Shown here one piece after another: positions 7,970-16,134 of a stretch of DNA of 64,000 nt. The stretch is from Vibrio pectenicida (lineage in GTDB: Bacteria; Pseudomonadota; Gammaproteobacteria; Enterobacterales; Vibrionaceae). Position numbers and translations under genes: made by a program. Position 1 is the stretch's first letter, and every line of letters starts with the position of its first letter. Below the pieces are notes generated by a model. The model was not told where the DNA came from. It did not search any database and saw nothing but the letters and a program-made list of their open reading frames with translations. The stretch spans positions 2,728,001 through 2,792,000 of the forward strand of contig AP024889.1 in the NCBI GenBank assembly GCA_024347015.1, in the 5' to 3' direction.

Positions 7970-10069
7970 TTAATGGGTTAGGCTTAAATCTATCACTCTA
8001 TCTGCACTAGCAATCGTTTCTGGGCGATGAGCAATGATGACCCGAGTAATCTTCATGTTTGAAATGGTTTTGTTGATTTCTTTTTCCAGTTTCACATCTA
8101 AATGACTGGTAGCTTCATCCAAAAACATCATCACAGGGCGTTTATAAAGCGCACGAGCCAAAACTAAACGCTGCTTCTGGCCACCACTTAATGTTGACCC
8201 CATTTCTCCTACTAAGGTATTGTAACCCATGGGCATATCAACAATATCTTGATGCAAGCCAGAAAAATACGCACATTGTTCAACAAACTCCATATCTGGT
8301 TTTTCAGAAAAAAAGTGAATATTTTCAGCTAACGTACCCATAAATAATTGCTCGTCTTGCATAACAGTGGCTATTTGGGTACGTAAGTTGGTGAGACCGT
8401 AATCTATGAGGTTTTTCCCATCGATTAAGATCTCACCTTTTTGAGGTGCGAGTAACCCTATCATCAATTTTAGTAATGTCGTTTTTCCTACACCACTTGG
8501 CCCAATAATAGCCACTGACTCGCCCGCATTAATAGTAAGAGAGAGATTATCAAAAACAGGATCAGAGAAATCGGAATGTTGAAATTGGATATTTTTAAGT
8601 TCAATGTTTCCTGTAATGTTTGGTGACGAGGTATCCGAGTAAAATACATTATCTTTATTTGTAATTTCTTTTTCAGTGAGCAGTACTTCTGAAGCACGTT
8701 CTAAGTGAACACTGATCATTCGATACTCAAATATAAAGTCAATAAAGCTAGTAACGTGTGTAACAAACATCTCTCGATAGGACACAAATGCCATAAACAT
8801 ACCGAGTGTGAATTGCCCGTTAATTACCAATGAAGCTCCCACATACAAAATGACTAAACGTTCAGCTCCAAAAATTAATTCATTGGCCTTGGATTGCCAA
8901 AAATTTAAACGCTCATTTTTTATCGCTATATTGATGGTTTTTATAGCCAAATTTTGCCACAAACCTTGTCGTTGAACTTCTTTTCCATAGAGTTTGATTG
9001 CTTGCATAGAGCGCAAGGTTTCCATTAAATTGGATTCCTTCTTAGCTTCAGCAACAAGGCTCTCCATCGATAATTGACGTTGTTTAGGATAAAAAAGACA
9101 GCGTATCGCAACATATATCAATAGCGCTGTAACAATCACTATAAATAGCATCGGAGAGTATATTAGCAATACTACACTGGTCACTATGCCAAACAGAACA
9201 TTTAACATCTGTTCGGGAATAGTAAAGGCCAACAAAGTCTGAATAGGCGTAAGAGATTGAATTTTTGATAGAATATCTCCAAGATGTCGATTTTCAAAAA
9301 AACTCATTGGTAAGCGTAGCAGATGATTGAGCATGTTTGCTTGCATCTGAAAACTAAGCTGATGTCCAAATCGTTGAGTAACAAAATCTCTTAACCATCC
9401 GGTAAATAGTTGGAACAATACGATTAACGCTAAACCAATAATTACCACATTAAGCATATTTAAATCATTGGTAGCTATAATGCTATCAGTTATTATCTGC
9501 ATTCCGTAGGGGGATATTAGCCCTAATAATTGAAGAATTAGGGCTAAACCAAGCAAACTAAAAATAAACCCGCGAGCACCAACCATACTTTTCCAAAAAT
9601 CACGCAATTGGATAGTTTGTTTGATTTTTGGTGGTTTAAAAGAGCGAGTAGGCACCAACTCTAGAGCAACACCTGTAAAGCGGTCACTAACTTGCTGCAT
9701 ATTCAGTGTCACTCGGCCACAGGCAGGGTCAAGAATAGTGATGCTATCTTTACCAACTTTTTCGAGCACCACAAAATGTGCCATTTCCCAATGAAGAATG
9801 CAGGGGGTTTGCAATTCCGAGAGTTCATCCAAATCAGCCCTTAAGCCTCGTCCTACCATCCCCACATGTTCAGCCATGGATAAAATATCTGCCATAGTAC
9901 AACCCTTCATCGACAAGCTAAATTGTTGCCTCAAGCTGACGATATCGGTATCACCATGATAGTAATTTAAAATCATTCCTAAACAAGCAAGACCACACTC
10001 AGCCGCTTCCGATTGTAGTAGGGGTTGAATATGCTTTTTGGGGTTAAATTCTATGTTTTCAGTGGTCAT
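7970..10069 (-). CDS. cvaB: peptidase-containing ABC exporter of double-glycine peptides (CvaB-like)
   Basis: 699 residues, essentially the length of the microcin V exporter CvaB. The N-terminal C39 cysteine-protease domain has Q19, C25 (EAAECGLACLG), H98 (HFVVL) and D114 (ILDP), so the full catalytic set is present. A six-helix ABC membrane domain covers about 160-450. The nucleotide-binding domain has Walker A GPSGVGKT at 523-530, signature LSGGQ at 627-631, Walker B MMFLDEA at about 647-653 and H681. It should cleave leaders after Gly-Gly and export the cores, with a HlyD-type adaptor and TolC. It overlaps the adaptor gene by 4 bases (ATGA). Likely substrates are the three divergent GG-leader peptides. 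Confidence 0.9.
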   Translation of the reverse strand: MTTENIEFNPKKHIQPLLQSEAAECGLACLGMILNYYHGDTDIVSLRQQFSLSMKGCTMADILSMAEHVGMVGRGLRADLDELSELQTPCILHWEMAHFVVLEKVGKDSITILDPACGRVTLNMQQVSDRFTGVALELVPTRSFKPPKIKQTIQLRDFWKSMVGARGFIFSLLGLALILQLLGLISPYGMQIITDSIIATNDLNMLNVVIIGLALIVLFQLFTGWLRDFVTQRFGHQLSFQMQANMLNHLLRLPMSFFENRHLGDILSKIQSLTPIQTLLAFTIPEQMLNVLFGIVTSVVLLIYSPMLFIVIVTALLIYVAIRCLFYPKQRQLSMESLVAEAKKESNLMETLRSMQAIKLYGKEVQRQGLWQNLAIKTINIAIKNERLNFWQSKANELIFGAERLVILYVGASLVINGQFTLGMFMAFVSYREMFVTHVTSFIDFIFEYRMISVHLERASEVLLTEKEITNKDNVFYSDTSSPNITGNIELKNIQFQHSDFSDPVFDNLSLTINAGESVAIIGPSGVGKTTLLKLMIGLLAPQKGEILIDGKNLIDYGLTNLRTQIATVMQDEQLFMGTLAENIHFFSEKPDMEFVEQCAYFSGLHQDIVDMPMGYNTLVGEMGSTLSGGQKQRLVLARALYKRPVMMFLDEATSHLDVKLEKEINKTISNMKITRVIIAHRPETIASADRVIDLSLTH

Positions 10070-11298
10070 TTTTTGATACTCAATAAAGGCTCAAACAACC
10101 AATACCATATGGGTTGACGGTCAAGGATGATATCTGCTGAAAAGATCATACCTGGCTTTAGTACGACATCTTTACCATGCAATCGAGGACGAGCCTCTGA
10201 AAGTTCGGCAGTCACACGGTAGACAGGAGATTCAGTGGCGACTAGAGCATTTAAATCTTGGGGAAGCAGGACGTGGTTCGATACTTTAGTTATGGTCGAC
10301 TGTTGAAAACCAAACCGTTGATAAGGAAATGCATCCAATTTAACTTTTGCCATTTGGCCAACTCGAATAAAGCCAATTGATTCTGATGGAACAAGTAGTA
10401 CGGCCTCCAATTGGCTCTCTTTAGGAAGCAGGTGCACAAGTGGTTCATGTGCATTTATTTGCTCGCCTAATTTATGGTGCACTCGAGTCACTGTCCCAGA
10501 TTGCGTTGCCACTAACCAGTATCGTTGCAGACTTTCAAACTCGATTTTCTCATGGTTAAGGCGACTACGTTCAGCTTTCAGCTGTTGATGTCGTTGTTGG
10601 TACTCAGTCGGTAAATTAGCTGCTTGCATGTCCAAAGATTGCTTCCTAGCGGTAAGCTCTGACTCTGTGAGCAACAAACGGTTAATGTTACCTTGAACAT
10701 CGAGCACTTGAGACTCTTGCTGCTCAACATCGGATCTTGCCACCAAGTTTTTCGACAGTAACTCACTCATATTATTTAGCTTGCGCTTGGCAATAGTGAA
10801 TTGCTTTTCGACCACTTTTTTTGTGTTATATAGTCGAGAGAGCTGCTCAGTAATTGCGTTTGATTCGGCTTGTAATTGGTGCTGCTTTTCATGAAACTCT
10901 TGGTCAGAGAGACTCAATAGAGCGTCAATAGAACCGAGCCTTGTATTGAGTTCAAGCAAACGCCCATGATGCAGTTCATTATCATGGTTTAGGGCGTGCT
11001 CATTAACAATTTCCAGCAGAGGTGTACCTTTTTCCACCCATTGCTGCTCTTCAACTAAAATTTGTTGAATTTGCCCTTGCAGTGGCGCTGTATAGCGCAT
11101 GATCCCTGAAGACGGCTCTAAGTAGCCATGAACTTTTGCCTTTTTATTTATTTTCCCAAAGGTAATAAATAAAAGCATACCAACAAAAATTAGAAATAAA
11201 CAAAAAGCAAGTATTTTATAGGCTCTAGGATGCTTCAGAAAAACATCACCAATATTGGTGTTTTTTTGATAATCGAGAGCTTCTTTTCTAAAAAGCAT
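10066..11298 (-). CDS. cvaA: HlyD-family periplasmic adaptor (CvaA-like)
   Basis: 410 residues, close to CvaA in size. A short cytoplasmic tail is followed by one transmembrane helix at about 29-47, a lipoyl/barrel-sandwich half near 85-105, long heptad-rich coiled-coil helices at about 105-260, and the closing lipoyl half (VATQSGTVTRVHHKLGEQI). The C-terminal part is beta-barrel-like. It bridges the inner-membrane exporter to an outer-membrane TolC channel, which is not encoded in this window. It is first in a two-gene operon with the C39 exporter and is transcribed away from the precursor peptides. HlyD family and microcin/bacteriocin subfamily are well supported; the substrate is inferred. 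Confidence 0.88.
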   Translation of the reverse strand: MLFRKEALDYQKNTNIGDVFLKHPRAYKILAFCLFLIFVGMLLFITFGKINKKAKVHGYLEPSSGIMRYTAPLQGQIQQILVEEQQWVEKGTPLLEIVNEHALNHDNELHHGRLLELNTRLGSIDALLSLSDQEFHEKQHQLQAESNAITEQLSRLYNTKKVVEKQFTIAKRKLNNMSELLSKNLVARSDVEQQESQVLDVQGNINRLLLTESELTARKQSLDMQAANLPTEYQQRHQQLKAERSRLNHEKIEFESLQRYWLVATQSGTVTRVHHKLGEQINAHEPLVHLLPKESQLEAVLLVPSESIGFIRVGQMAKVKLDAFPYQRFGFQQSTITKVSNHVLLPQDLNALVATESPVYRVTAELSEARPRLHGKDVVLKPGMIFSADIILDRQPIWYWLFEPLLSIKK

Positions 11299-11640
11299 AG
11301 GAATAATAAATATCTATTTTTTATATCTTTAACATCAAAAAAAACATATCACAAATAGATAATACTTATAATTAATTACCAAATTATAAAAACACCCAAT
11401 AGCCTGTATTAGAAACAAAGACACAACATTTTCACAATAATCATTCACTTATAAATAAACTAAAATTAGTCTTCTTACCATTATCAAAAAAATAAAAAAA
11501 AATTATATTGACATATTAATCATAAAAACTCTCAATTGTTAAAGTGTCTTTTTTTGTAATAGCCTCGGTATCGGTTTGATTTATATATGTAAAAGTCATT
11601 CTTACATAATCTTTATTTAAATTTAATTAGGAGTTATAAA
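11299..11640. other. AT-rich divergent intergenic region of the peptide-export island
   Basis: 342 bp, clearly more AT-rich than the flanking core genes, separating the minus-strand exporter operon from the plus-strand peptide genes. It must hold both promoters. A TTGACA lies at 11508-11513 but has no good -10 at 16-18 bp. A strong AGGAG (11629-11633) serves the first peptide gene. I saw no convincing Fur box, no small ORF with a GG leader, and no clear operator. An AT-rich silencer (H-NS-type) target is possible but inferred. Confidence 0.5.
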
Positions 11641-11925
11641 ATGAAAGATTTAAAATTAGATACTTTATCTGAAGTTTCTGGTGGCGGCTGCTTTGACGGC
11701 TTAATTAATTCTGTCTCTAGATATTTTGCAGCTAAAGCTGTATCAAATAAATTTAATGATGCAGCTAATAATATAACTGACAAACTTCCTACTAGTGCTA
11801 TTCCTACTGATGCTCTTAGCAGCGTAACAAGTAAGTTAGGAAATCCAGGAAGTATTCCTAACCCAGTATCAGATATAGGATTCTCAGGATCCATACTAGG
11901 TGCAGCAAAAGGTAATCTTTTCTGA
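11641..11925 (+). CDS. double-glycine leader peptide 1 (microcin-like precursor)
   Basis: 94 codons. The leader MKDLKLDTLSEVSGG matches the colicin V leader (recalled as MRTLTLNELDSVSGG) at 8 of 15 positions, including L4, L6, L9, V12, S13 and both glycines. C39 cleavage after G15 would leave a core of about 79 residues rich in Ser, Asn, Ala and Gly, with one cysteine (C17) and a C-terminal half of small and hydrophobic residues ending in GNLF. AGGAG lies 7 bases before the ATG and a strong terminator follows, so it can be a stand-alone transcript. The export function is inferred from the divergent CvaAB-like pair. I recognise no homologue of the core. Confidence 0.8.
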   Translation: MKDLKLDTLSEVSGGGCFDGLINSVSRYFAAKAVSNKFNDAANNITDKLPTSAIPTDALSSVTSKLGNPGSIPNPVSDIGFSGSILGAAKGNLF

Positions 11926-11951
11926 TAATTCTGGTCGAATGTTATCTCTAG

Positions 11952-11975
11952 CCGAGCTCTTTGAGCTCGGTTTTT
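11952..11975 (+). terminator. intrinsic terminator after peptide gene 1
   Basis: CCGAGCTC-TTT-GAGCTCGG (8-bp perfect stem) followed by TTTTT, 26 bp after the stop of the first peptide gene. It should end or strongly attenuate transcription before the second peptide gene. Confidence 0.85.
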
Positions 11976-12002
11976 CGAATAAATTAGAGGCTAGTGTATT
12001 AG

Positions 12003-12035
12003 AAAAATAACACTTAAGTTTAAAATGTTATTTTT
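12003..12035 (+). promoter_or_regulatory. AT-rich hairpin before peptide gene 2
   Basis: AAAAATAACA (12003-12012) pairs perfectly with TGTTATTTTT (12026-12035) around a 13-base loop, ending 28 bp before the start codon of peptide 2. A weaker ACACT/AGTGT hairpin (12371-12388) sits in the equivalent place before peptide 3. They could be attenuators, weak terminators or leader structures; being AT-only, they may also be chance. Confidence 0.35.
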
Positions 12036-12063
12036 ATTTCACGCATATTGAATATGGCATTAT

Positions 12064-12297
12064 ATGAAAAATTTAAAATTAGACATATTATCTGAAGTTT
12101 CTGGCGGTGGTCCTGACAATATAAAATCAAAATTCTCGCTTTTTTCAAAGGTTGTAGGAGCTTTTTCAAGCTCAAAAAATACTAAAAGTAACAACATGCA
12201 ACAGGAACCTATAATGGTAGGAGTACATCTGAAGTCAGAATATCAGACTCCGACTGAGATAAAAGCTATGCATGATGGTAAGTTTTATACTTACTAA
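12064..12297 (+). CDS. double-glycine leader peptide 2 (microcin-like precursor)
   Basis: 77 codons beginning MKNLKLDILSEVSGGG, nearly identical over 16 residues to peptides 1 and 3. The core of about 62 residues has no cysteine. It starts with a Lys/Ser/Phe-rich amphipathic-looking stretch (NIKSKFSLFSKVVGAF), then a polar Asn/Ser/Gln linker and a charged tail ending FYTY. No Shine-Dalgarno sequence is visible; the ATG follows ATATGGCATTAT, a block almost repeated before peptide 3. The shared leader makes it a likely substrate of the C39 exporter. Core function unknown. Confidence 0.78.
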   Translation: MKNLKLDILSEVSGGGPDNIKSKFSLFSKVVGAFSSSKNTKSNNMQQEPIMVGVHLKSEYQTPTEIKAMHDGKFYTY

Positions 12298-12422
12298 TTA
12301 TTAAATATCAAACTAGATCTTAGAGCTAATTTTAAGGATAAATAAAATATTCGCTATAGATTTGGAAGAGACACTTTCCTTTTAGTGTTTTATTAAAAAA
12401 ATATTACATATGGTATTATGAG

Positions 12423-12590
12423 ATGAAAAATATAAAATTGGATATCTTATCCGAAGTTTCTGGCGGAGGTTTAGAATTTCTTTTATGTGGCGTAGACTCC
12501 AAGTCAAAAGAAAACTCCTCTCAAGACAGCTTATTATTAAGTAAAAGTCAACTTTGTGAAGTTTTAAATATAGAGATAATGAAAAAATAA
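12423..12590 (+). CDS. double-glycine leader peptide 3 (short microcin-like precursor)
   Basis: 55 codons, ATG at 12423 to TAA at 12588-12590. The leader MKNIKLDILSEVSGGG differs from that of peptide 2 by a single Leu-to-Ile change. The core is about 40 residues with two cysteines (C22 and C45), which could form a disulphide, and a Ser/Lys-rich centre. No Shine-Dalgarno sequence is visible; the start is preceded by ATATGGTATTATGAG, similar to the block before peptide 2. The gene is below usual ORF cut-offs and could be overlooked. It is supported by the leader identity and position; core function unknown. Confidence 0.75.
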   Translation: MKNIKLDILSEVSGGGLEFLLCGVDSKSKENSSQDSLLLSKSQLCEVLNIEIMKK

Positions 12591-12758
12591 ATGATAAAAC
12601 GATAAATCCCAAAAGTTATTATTCTATTGCAGAGTCTCTCACAGGACGTTTACCGTCAAAGACAACTTGATATTTAACGTAAAGGTAAACAAAAAAATAA
12701 AGGACTCATTAATATAATATGCCCTTTTTATCCATGGTAAAAACGCAAGCATTTATAT

Positions 12759-13130
12759 TTATTTCTGCTGCAAAAACGCTTTCCACTGCTTAAACAAAGA
12801 CATAAAGTCGTCTAAACCGCAAGAGGCTGTACTTTCGCTATCGTAATAATTCAGCTCACTATCTTCCAGTATGACTTCACCATGTCCCAACACGTTTTCT
12901 TCTGCTACCACTTCATCACCTTGAATAGTCAGCGATATTTCACACCCCATAAACCTGTGTTCTAACAGTGGCGATTGTTCTACTGCCTGTAATAATTGCT
13001 CAATCTGCTGTATTTTTTGCTTGTCTTTGCCAATTTCTTCTTCAAGCCAGCGGCCAAGGATTTCATGACCCATACTCGGCTTAACATAGTATTTCCCCAT
13101 TAGTGTGTTGCGGATAAATTCAAATTCCAT
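12759..13130 (-). CDS. yacL: YacL family protein (UPF0231)
   Basis: 123-residue soluble acidic protein. It aligns with E. coli YacL over its length: the N-terminus MEFEFIRNTLMGKYYVKPSMGHEILGRW compares with MDYEF...SMGHEVVGHW, and the ending ELNYYDSESTASCGLDDF compares with MNYYDEESLSLCGVEDF. The function is unknown. In enterobacteria and vibrios yacL sits beside acnB, as here. Of two adjacent ATG codons (13133, 13130) the second matches family starts, with AAGG just upstream; a TTG further upstream at 13148 is unlikely. Confidence 0.85.
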   Translation of the reverse strand: MEFEFIRNTLMGKYYVKPSMGHEILGRWLEEEIGKDKQKIQQIEQLLQAVEQSPLLEHRFMGCEISLTIQGDEVVAEENVLGHGEVILEDSELNYYDSESTASCGLDDFMSLFKQWKAFLQQK

Positions 13131-13186
13131 CATATCGGCCTTATACAAGAGTAACGCGGAGTATATAGAGGTCGCTTACAAAGCTC

Positions 13187-13216
13187 AAAAAAAAGCGCCT
13201 GTTAGTTACAGGCGCT
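13187..13216 (-). terminator. intrinsic terminator after acnB
   Basis: AGCGCCTGT (13194-13202) and ACAGGCGCT (13208-13216) form a 9-bp GC-rich stem with a 5-base loop. On the minus strand it is followed by eight T residues. It lies 25 bp after the acnB stop. Confidence 0.9.
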
Positions 13217-13240
13217 CAATAGCAATATTGCTTTGGGTAA

Positions 13241-15838
13241 TTAAACCGGTTCTTGGAAGATGACTGTATCTGCTTTCTTAGTGTATTCTTCCATCTTGTG
13301 GAAGTTTAAGTAGCGATATGTATCAGCTGCCGTGGCATCAATTTGCTTGGCATATTCTAGGTACTCATCCTTGGTTGGGATTTTTCCGAGAATAGCTCCA
13401 ACCGCTGCCAACTCAGCAGAAGATAAGTAGACATTGGCCCCATTACCAAGACGGTTAGGGAAGTTACGTGTAGACGTTGACATCACTGTCGCTTTGTCCG
13501 CAACTCTCGCTTGGTTGCCCATACACAGAGAGCACCCAGGAGTTTCAATACGCACCCCTGCACGGCCATAAATTCCGTAGTACCCCTCTGATGTGAGCTG
13601 ATCTCTGTCCATTTTTGTTGGTGGAGCAACCCATAGGCGAGTATCTAACTGACCACCAAACTGCTCCAATAATTTACCAGCAGCACGGAAGTGACCAATA
13701 TTAGTCATACATGAACCGATGAATACCTCATCAATCTTGGTATTTTGAACATCAGATAATAGACGAGCATCATCTGGATCATTCGGCGCACAAAGTATCG
13801 GCTCTGTGATTTCAGCTAAATCAATGTCAATTACGTGCGCATATTCCGCATCAGTATCCGCTTCCATAAGCTCAGGATTAGCAACCCATTCTTCCATCGC
13901 GGTTATACGGCGCTCTATAGTACGGCGATCGCCATAACCTTCAGAAATCATCCATTTCAGCATGACAATATTCGAGTTTAGGTACTCTTCAATCGACTTC
14001 TGAGAGAGCTTGACTGTACAGCCGGCAGCAGAACGTTCAGCTGATGCATCCGATAACTCAAATGCTTGCTCGACAGTTAGATGTTCAACCCCTTCAATTT
14101 CTAATACTCGACCTGAGAATTCATTGATCTTACCTGCTTTTTCAACCGTAAGTAAGCCTTGCTTAATCCCGTAGTATGGAATGGCATGAACAAGATCCCG
14201 AAGTGTAATTCCAGGCTGCATCTCGCCCTTAAAGCGAACTAAAATCGATTCAGGCATATCCAATGGCATAACACCTGTAGCGGCGGCAAATGCGACCAAA
14301 CCTGAGCCAGCTGGGAAAGAAATACCGAGTGGGAAGCGAGTATGCGAGTCACCACCGGTCCCCACAGTATCAGGAAGAAGCATTCTGTTGAGCCAAGAGT
14401 GAATAACACCATCACCAGGACGCAGAGATACACCACCACGGTTCATAATGAAATCAGGCAATGTGTGATGAGTATTGACATCAACAGGCTTTGGATACGC
14501 AGAAGTATGGCAGAAGGATTGCATTACCAAATCAGTAGAAAAACCTAAACAGGCTAAATCTTTCAATTCATCTCGCGTCATAGGTCCTGTGGTATCTTGA
14601 GAGCCCACAGTGGTCATCTTAGGCTCACAGTATGTACCTGGGCGAATTCCTTCAACGCCACACGCCTTACCAACCATTTTTTGAGCCAGAGAATACCCTT
14701 TACCCGAGTCAGCAACAGTACCAGGTTTACGGAAAATATCTGAAGCTTCAAGGCCAAGCGATTGACGCGCCTTGTCTGTCAAACCACGTCCAATGATAAG
14801 CGGAATACGACCGCCAGCACGGACTTCATCGATAATTACATCAGTTTTCAGACCAAACTCAGCTAAAGTATCACCAGTAGTATGATTACACACTTTACCT
14901 TCATATGGATAAACATCAATCACATCGCCCATGTTAAGGTTAGAGACGTCAACTTCAATAGGCAAAGCTCCTGCATCTTCCATGGTATTGAAGAAGATAG
15001 GTGCTATTTTCCCACCAAGAACATACCCACCAGCACGCTTGTTCGGCACATTAGGAATATCATCCCCCATAAACCACAACACTGAATTGGTTGCCGATTT
15101 ACGTGATGAGCCTGTTCCGACTACATCTCCAACATACACCAGCTGATGGCCCTTTTTCTTCAGTGTTTCAATCTGAGCTATTGGGCCGATACTGCCTAGC
15201 TTATCTGGTGTTATACCATCACGCTCATTTTTCAACATGGCTAGAGCATGAACAGGAATATCTGGTCGTGACCAAGCATCTGGAGCTGGTGAAAGGTCAT
15301 CCGTATTAGTTTCGCCTGTCACCTTAAAAACTGTTAGAGTGATTTTTTTCTCAAGCTCTGGTTTGGATAAAAACCATTCAGCATCTGCCCAAGACTGCAT
15401 AATTTTCTTAGCATGTGCATTACCTGCTTTCGCTTTTTCTTCTACGTCATAAAAAGCATCAAACATCAATAATGTGTGCGATAAAGCTCTCACTGCAATC
15501 GGAGCCAGAGCTTCATCTTCAATCAGATCTACAAGGGGTGCTATGTTATAACCACCTTGCATTGTTCCCAATAACTGAGCGGCTTTTTCACGACTCACTA
15601 GAGGGGATTTAACTTCACCTTTAGTCACCGCTGTGAGAAAACCGGCTTTAACATAAGCCGCCTCATCCACACCAGGAGGGATACGATTCTCAAGCAAGTC
15701 AAGAAGTACGGCTTCTTCACCTTGAGGGGGATTTTTCAGTAGTTCAACAAGACCAGCAACTTGTTCAGCGTCTAGTGGTTTCGGAACAACTCCTTCATCA
15801 GCACGCTCTGCGACGTGTTTACGGTAGGCTTCAAGCAC
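13241..15838 (-). CDS. acnB: bifunctional aconitate hydratase 2 / 2-methylisocitrate dehydratase AcnB
   Basis: 865 residues, the normal AcnB length. It has the N-terminal HEAT-like aconitase-B domain, then swivel and catalytic domains. Fe-S ligand cysteines are visible in [15 protein letters not shown] and [13 protein letters not shown], and the substrate region [16 protein letters not shown] is intact. It interconverts citrate and isocitrate in the TCA cycle; apo-AcnB can bind mRNA. The start is GTG at 15838 with GAGAGGA about 7 bases upstream, giving [13 protein letters not shown] as in other vibrios. The 296 bp upstream carry no gene that I can see. Confidence 0.97.
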   Translation of the reverse strand: MLEAYRKHVAERADEGVVPKPLDAEQVAGLVELLKNPPQGEEAVLLDLLENRIPPGVDEAAYVKAGFLTAVTKGEVKSPLVSREKAAQLLGTMQGGYNIAPLVDLIEDEALAPIAVRALSHTLLMFDAFYDVEEKAKAGNAHAKKIMQSWADAEWFLSKPELEKKITLTVFKVTGETNTDDLSPAPDAWSRPDIPVHALAMLKNERDGITPDKLGSIGPIAQIETLKKKGHQLVYVGDVVGTGSSRKSATNSVLWFMGDDIPNVPNKRAGGYVLGGKIAPIFFNTMEDAGALPIEVDVSNLNMGDVIDVYPYEGKVCNHTTGDTLAEFGLKTDVIIDEVRAGGRIPLIIGRGLTDKARQSLGLEASDIFRKPGTVADSGKGYSLAQKMVGKACGVEGIRPGTYCEPKMTTVGSQDTTGPMTRDELKDLACLGFSTDLVMQSFCHTSAYPKPVDVNTHHTLPDFIMNRGGVSLRPGDGVIHSWLNRMLLPDTVGTGGDSHTRFPLGISFPAGSGLVAFAAATGVMPLDMPESILVRFKGEMQPGITLRDLVHAIPYYGIKQGLLTVEKAGKINEFSGRVLEIEGVEHLTVEQAFELSDASAERSAAGCTVKLSQKSIEEYLNSNIVMLKWMISEGYGDRRTIERRITAMEEWVANPELMEADTDAEYAHVIDIDLAEITEPILCAPNDPDDARLLSDVQNTKIDEVFIGSCMTNIGHFRAAGKLLEQFGGQLDTRLWVAPPTKMDRDQLTSEGYYGIYGRAGVRIETPGCSLCMGNQARVADKATVMSTSTRNFPNRLGNGANVYLSSAELAAVGAILGKIPTKDEYLEYAKQIDATAADTYRYLNFHKMEEYTKKADTVIFQEPV

Positions 15839-16134
15839 GACTTTTTCCTCTCATTGCGGTTCCTTCGTTATTATTACTATTATTCAAAAGTAACGAAGTG
15901 AACATCCTTGGAAACTTGGTTCTCACTAATAACACTATTATCTAAAACTTGTATTAACTTGTATTAAAGAGACCAAACTTTGGGCGCTAGGATAGCAAAA
16001 TTAACGATAAATTAAAATCTCATCATCTTGACCAACATAGCAAGTTATAACTAAAGTCCCATGATTTTCTTTACTTTGTTTCCATGTTCGCACACCCTAA
16101 CAATTAATCATTCATATTACTAATTATGGGATAT

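Noticed and set aside
11395..11480. Possible Fur box in the peptide-island spacer (ATAATCATT)
   Set aside because: The best alignment reaches only about 9 of 14 consensus positions in very AT-rich DNA, unlike the clear box before fbpA.
11634..11894. 86-codon minus-strand ORF antisense to peptide 1 with a hydrophobic middle
   Set aside because: Its hydrophobic stretch is the mirror of the Ala/Ser/Asn-rich core codons; no ribosome binding site and no independent support.
12382..12612. 76-codon minus-strand ORF with a hydrophobic N-terminus, antisense to peptide 3 (candidate immunity gene)
   Set aside because: It needs a TTG start without a ribosome binding site, lies fully antisense to a leader-supported gene, and AT-rich DNA readily gives hydrophobic shadow ORFs.
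12719..12793. 24-codon plus-strand ORF after the peptide genes, with AAAGGA upstream
   Set aside because: Too short, overlaps the end of yacL on the other strand, and lacks the GG leader.
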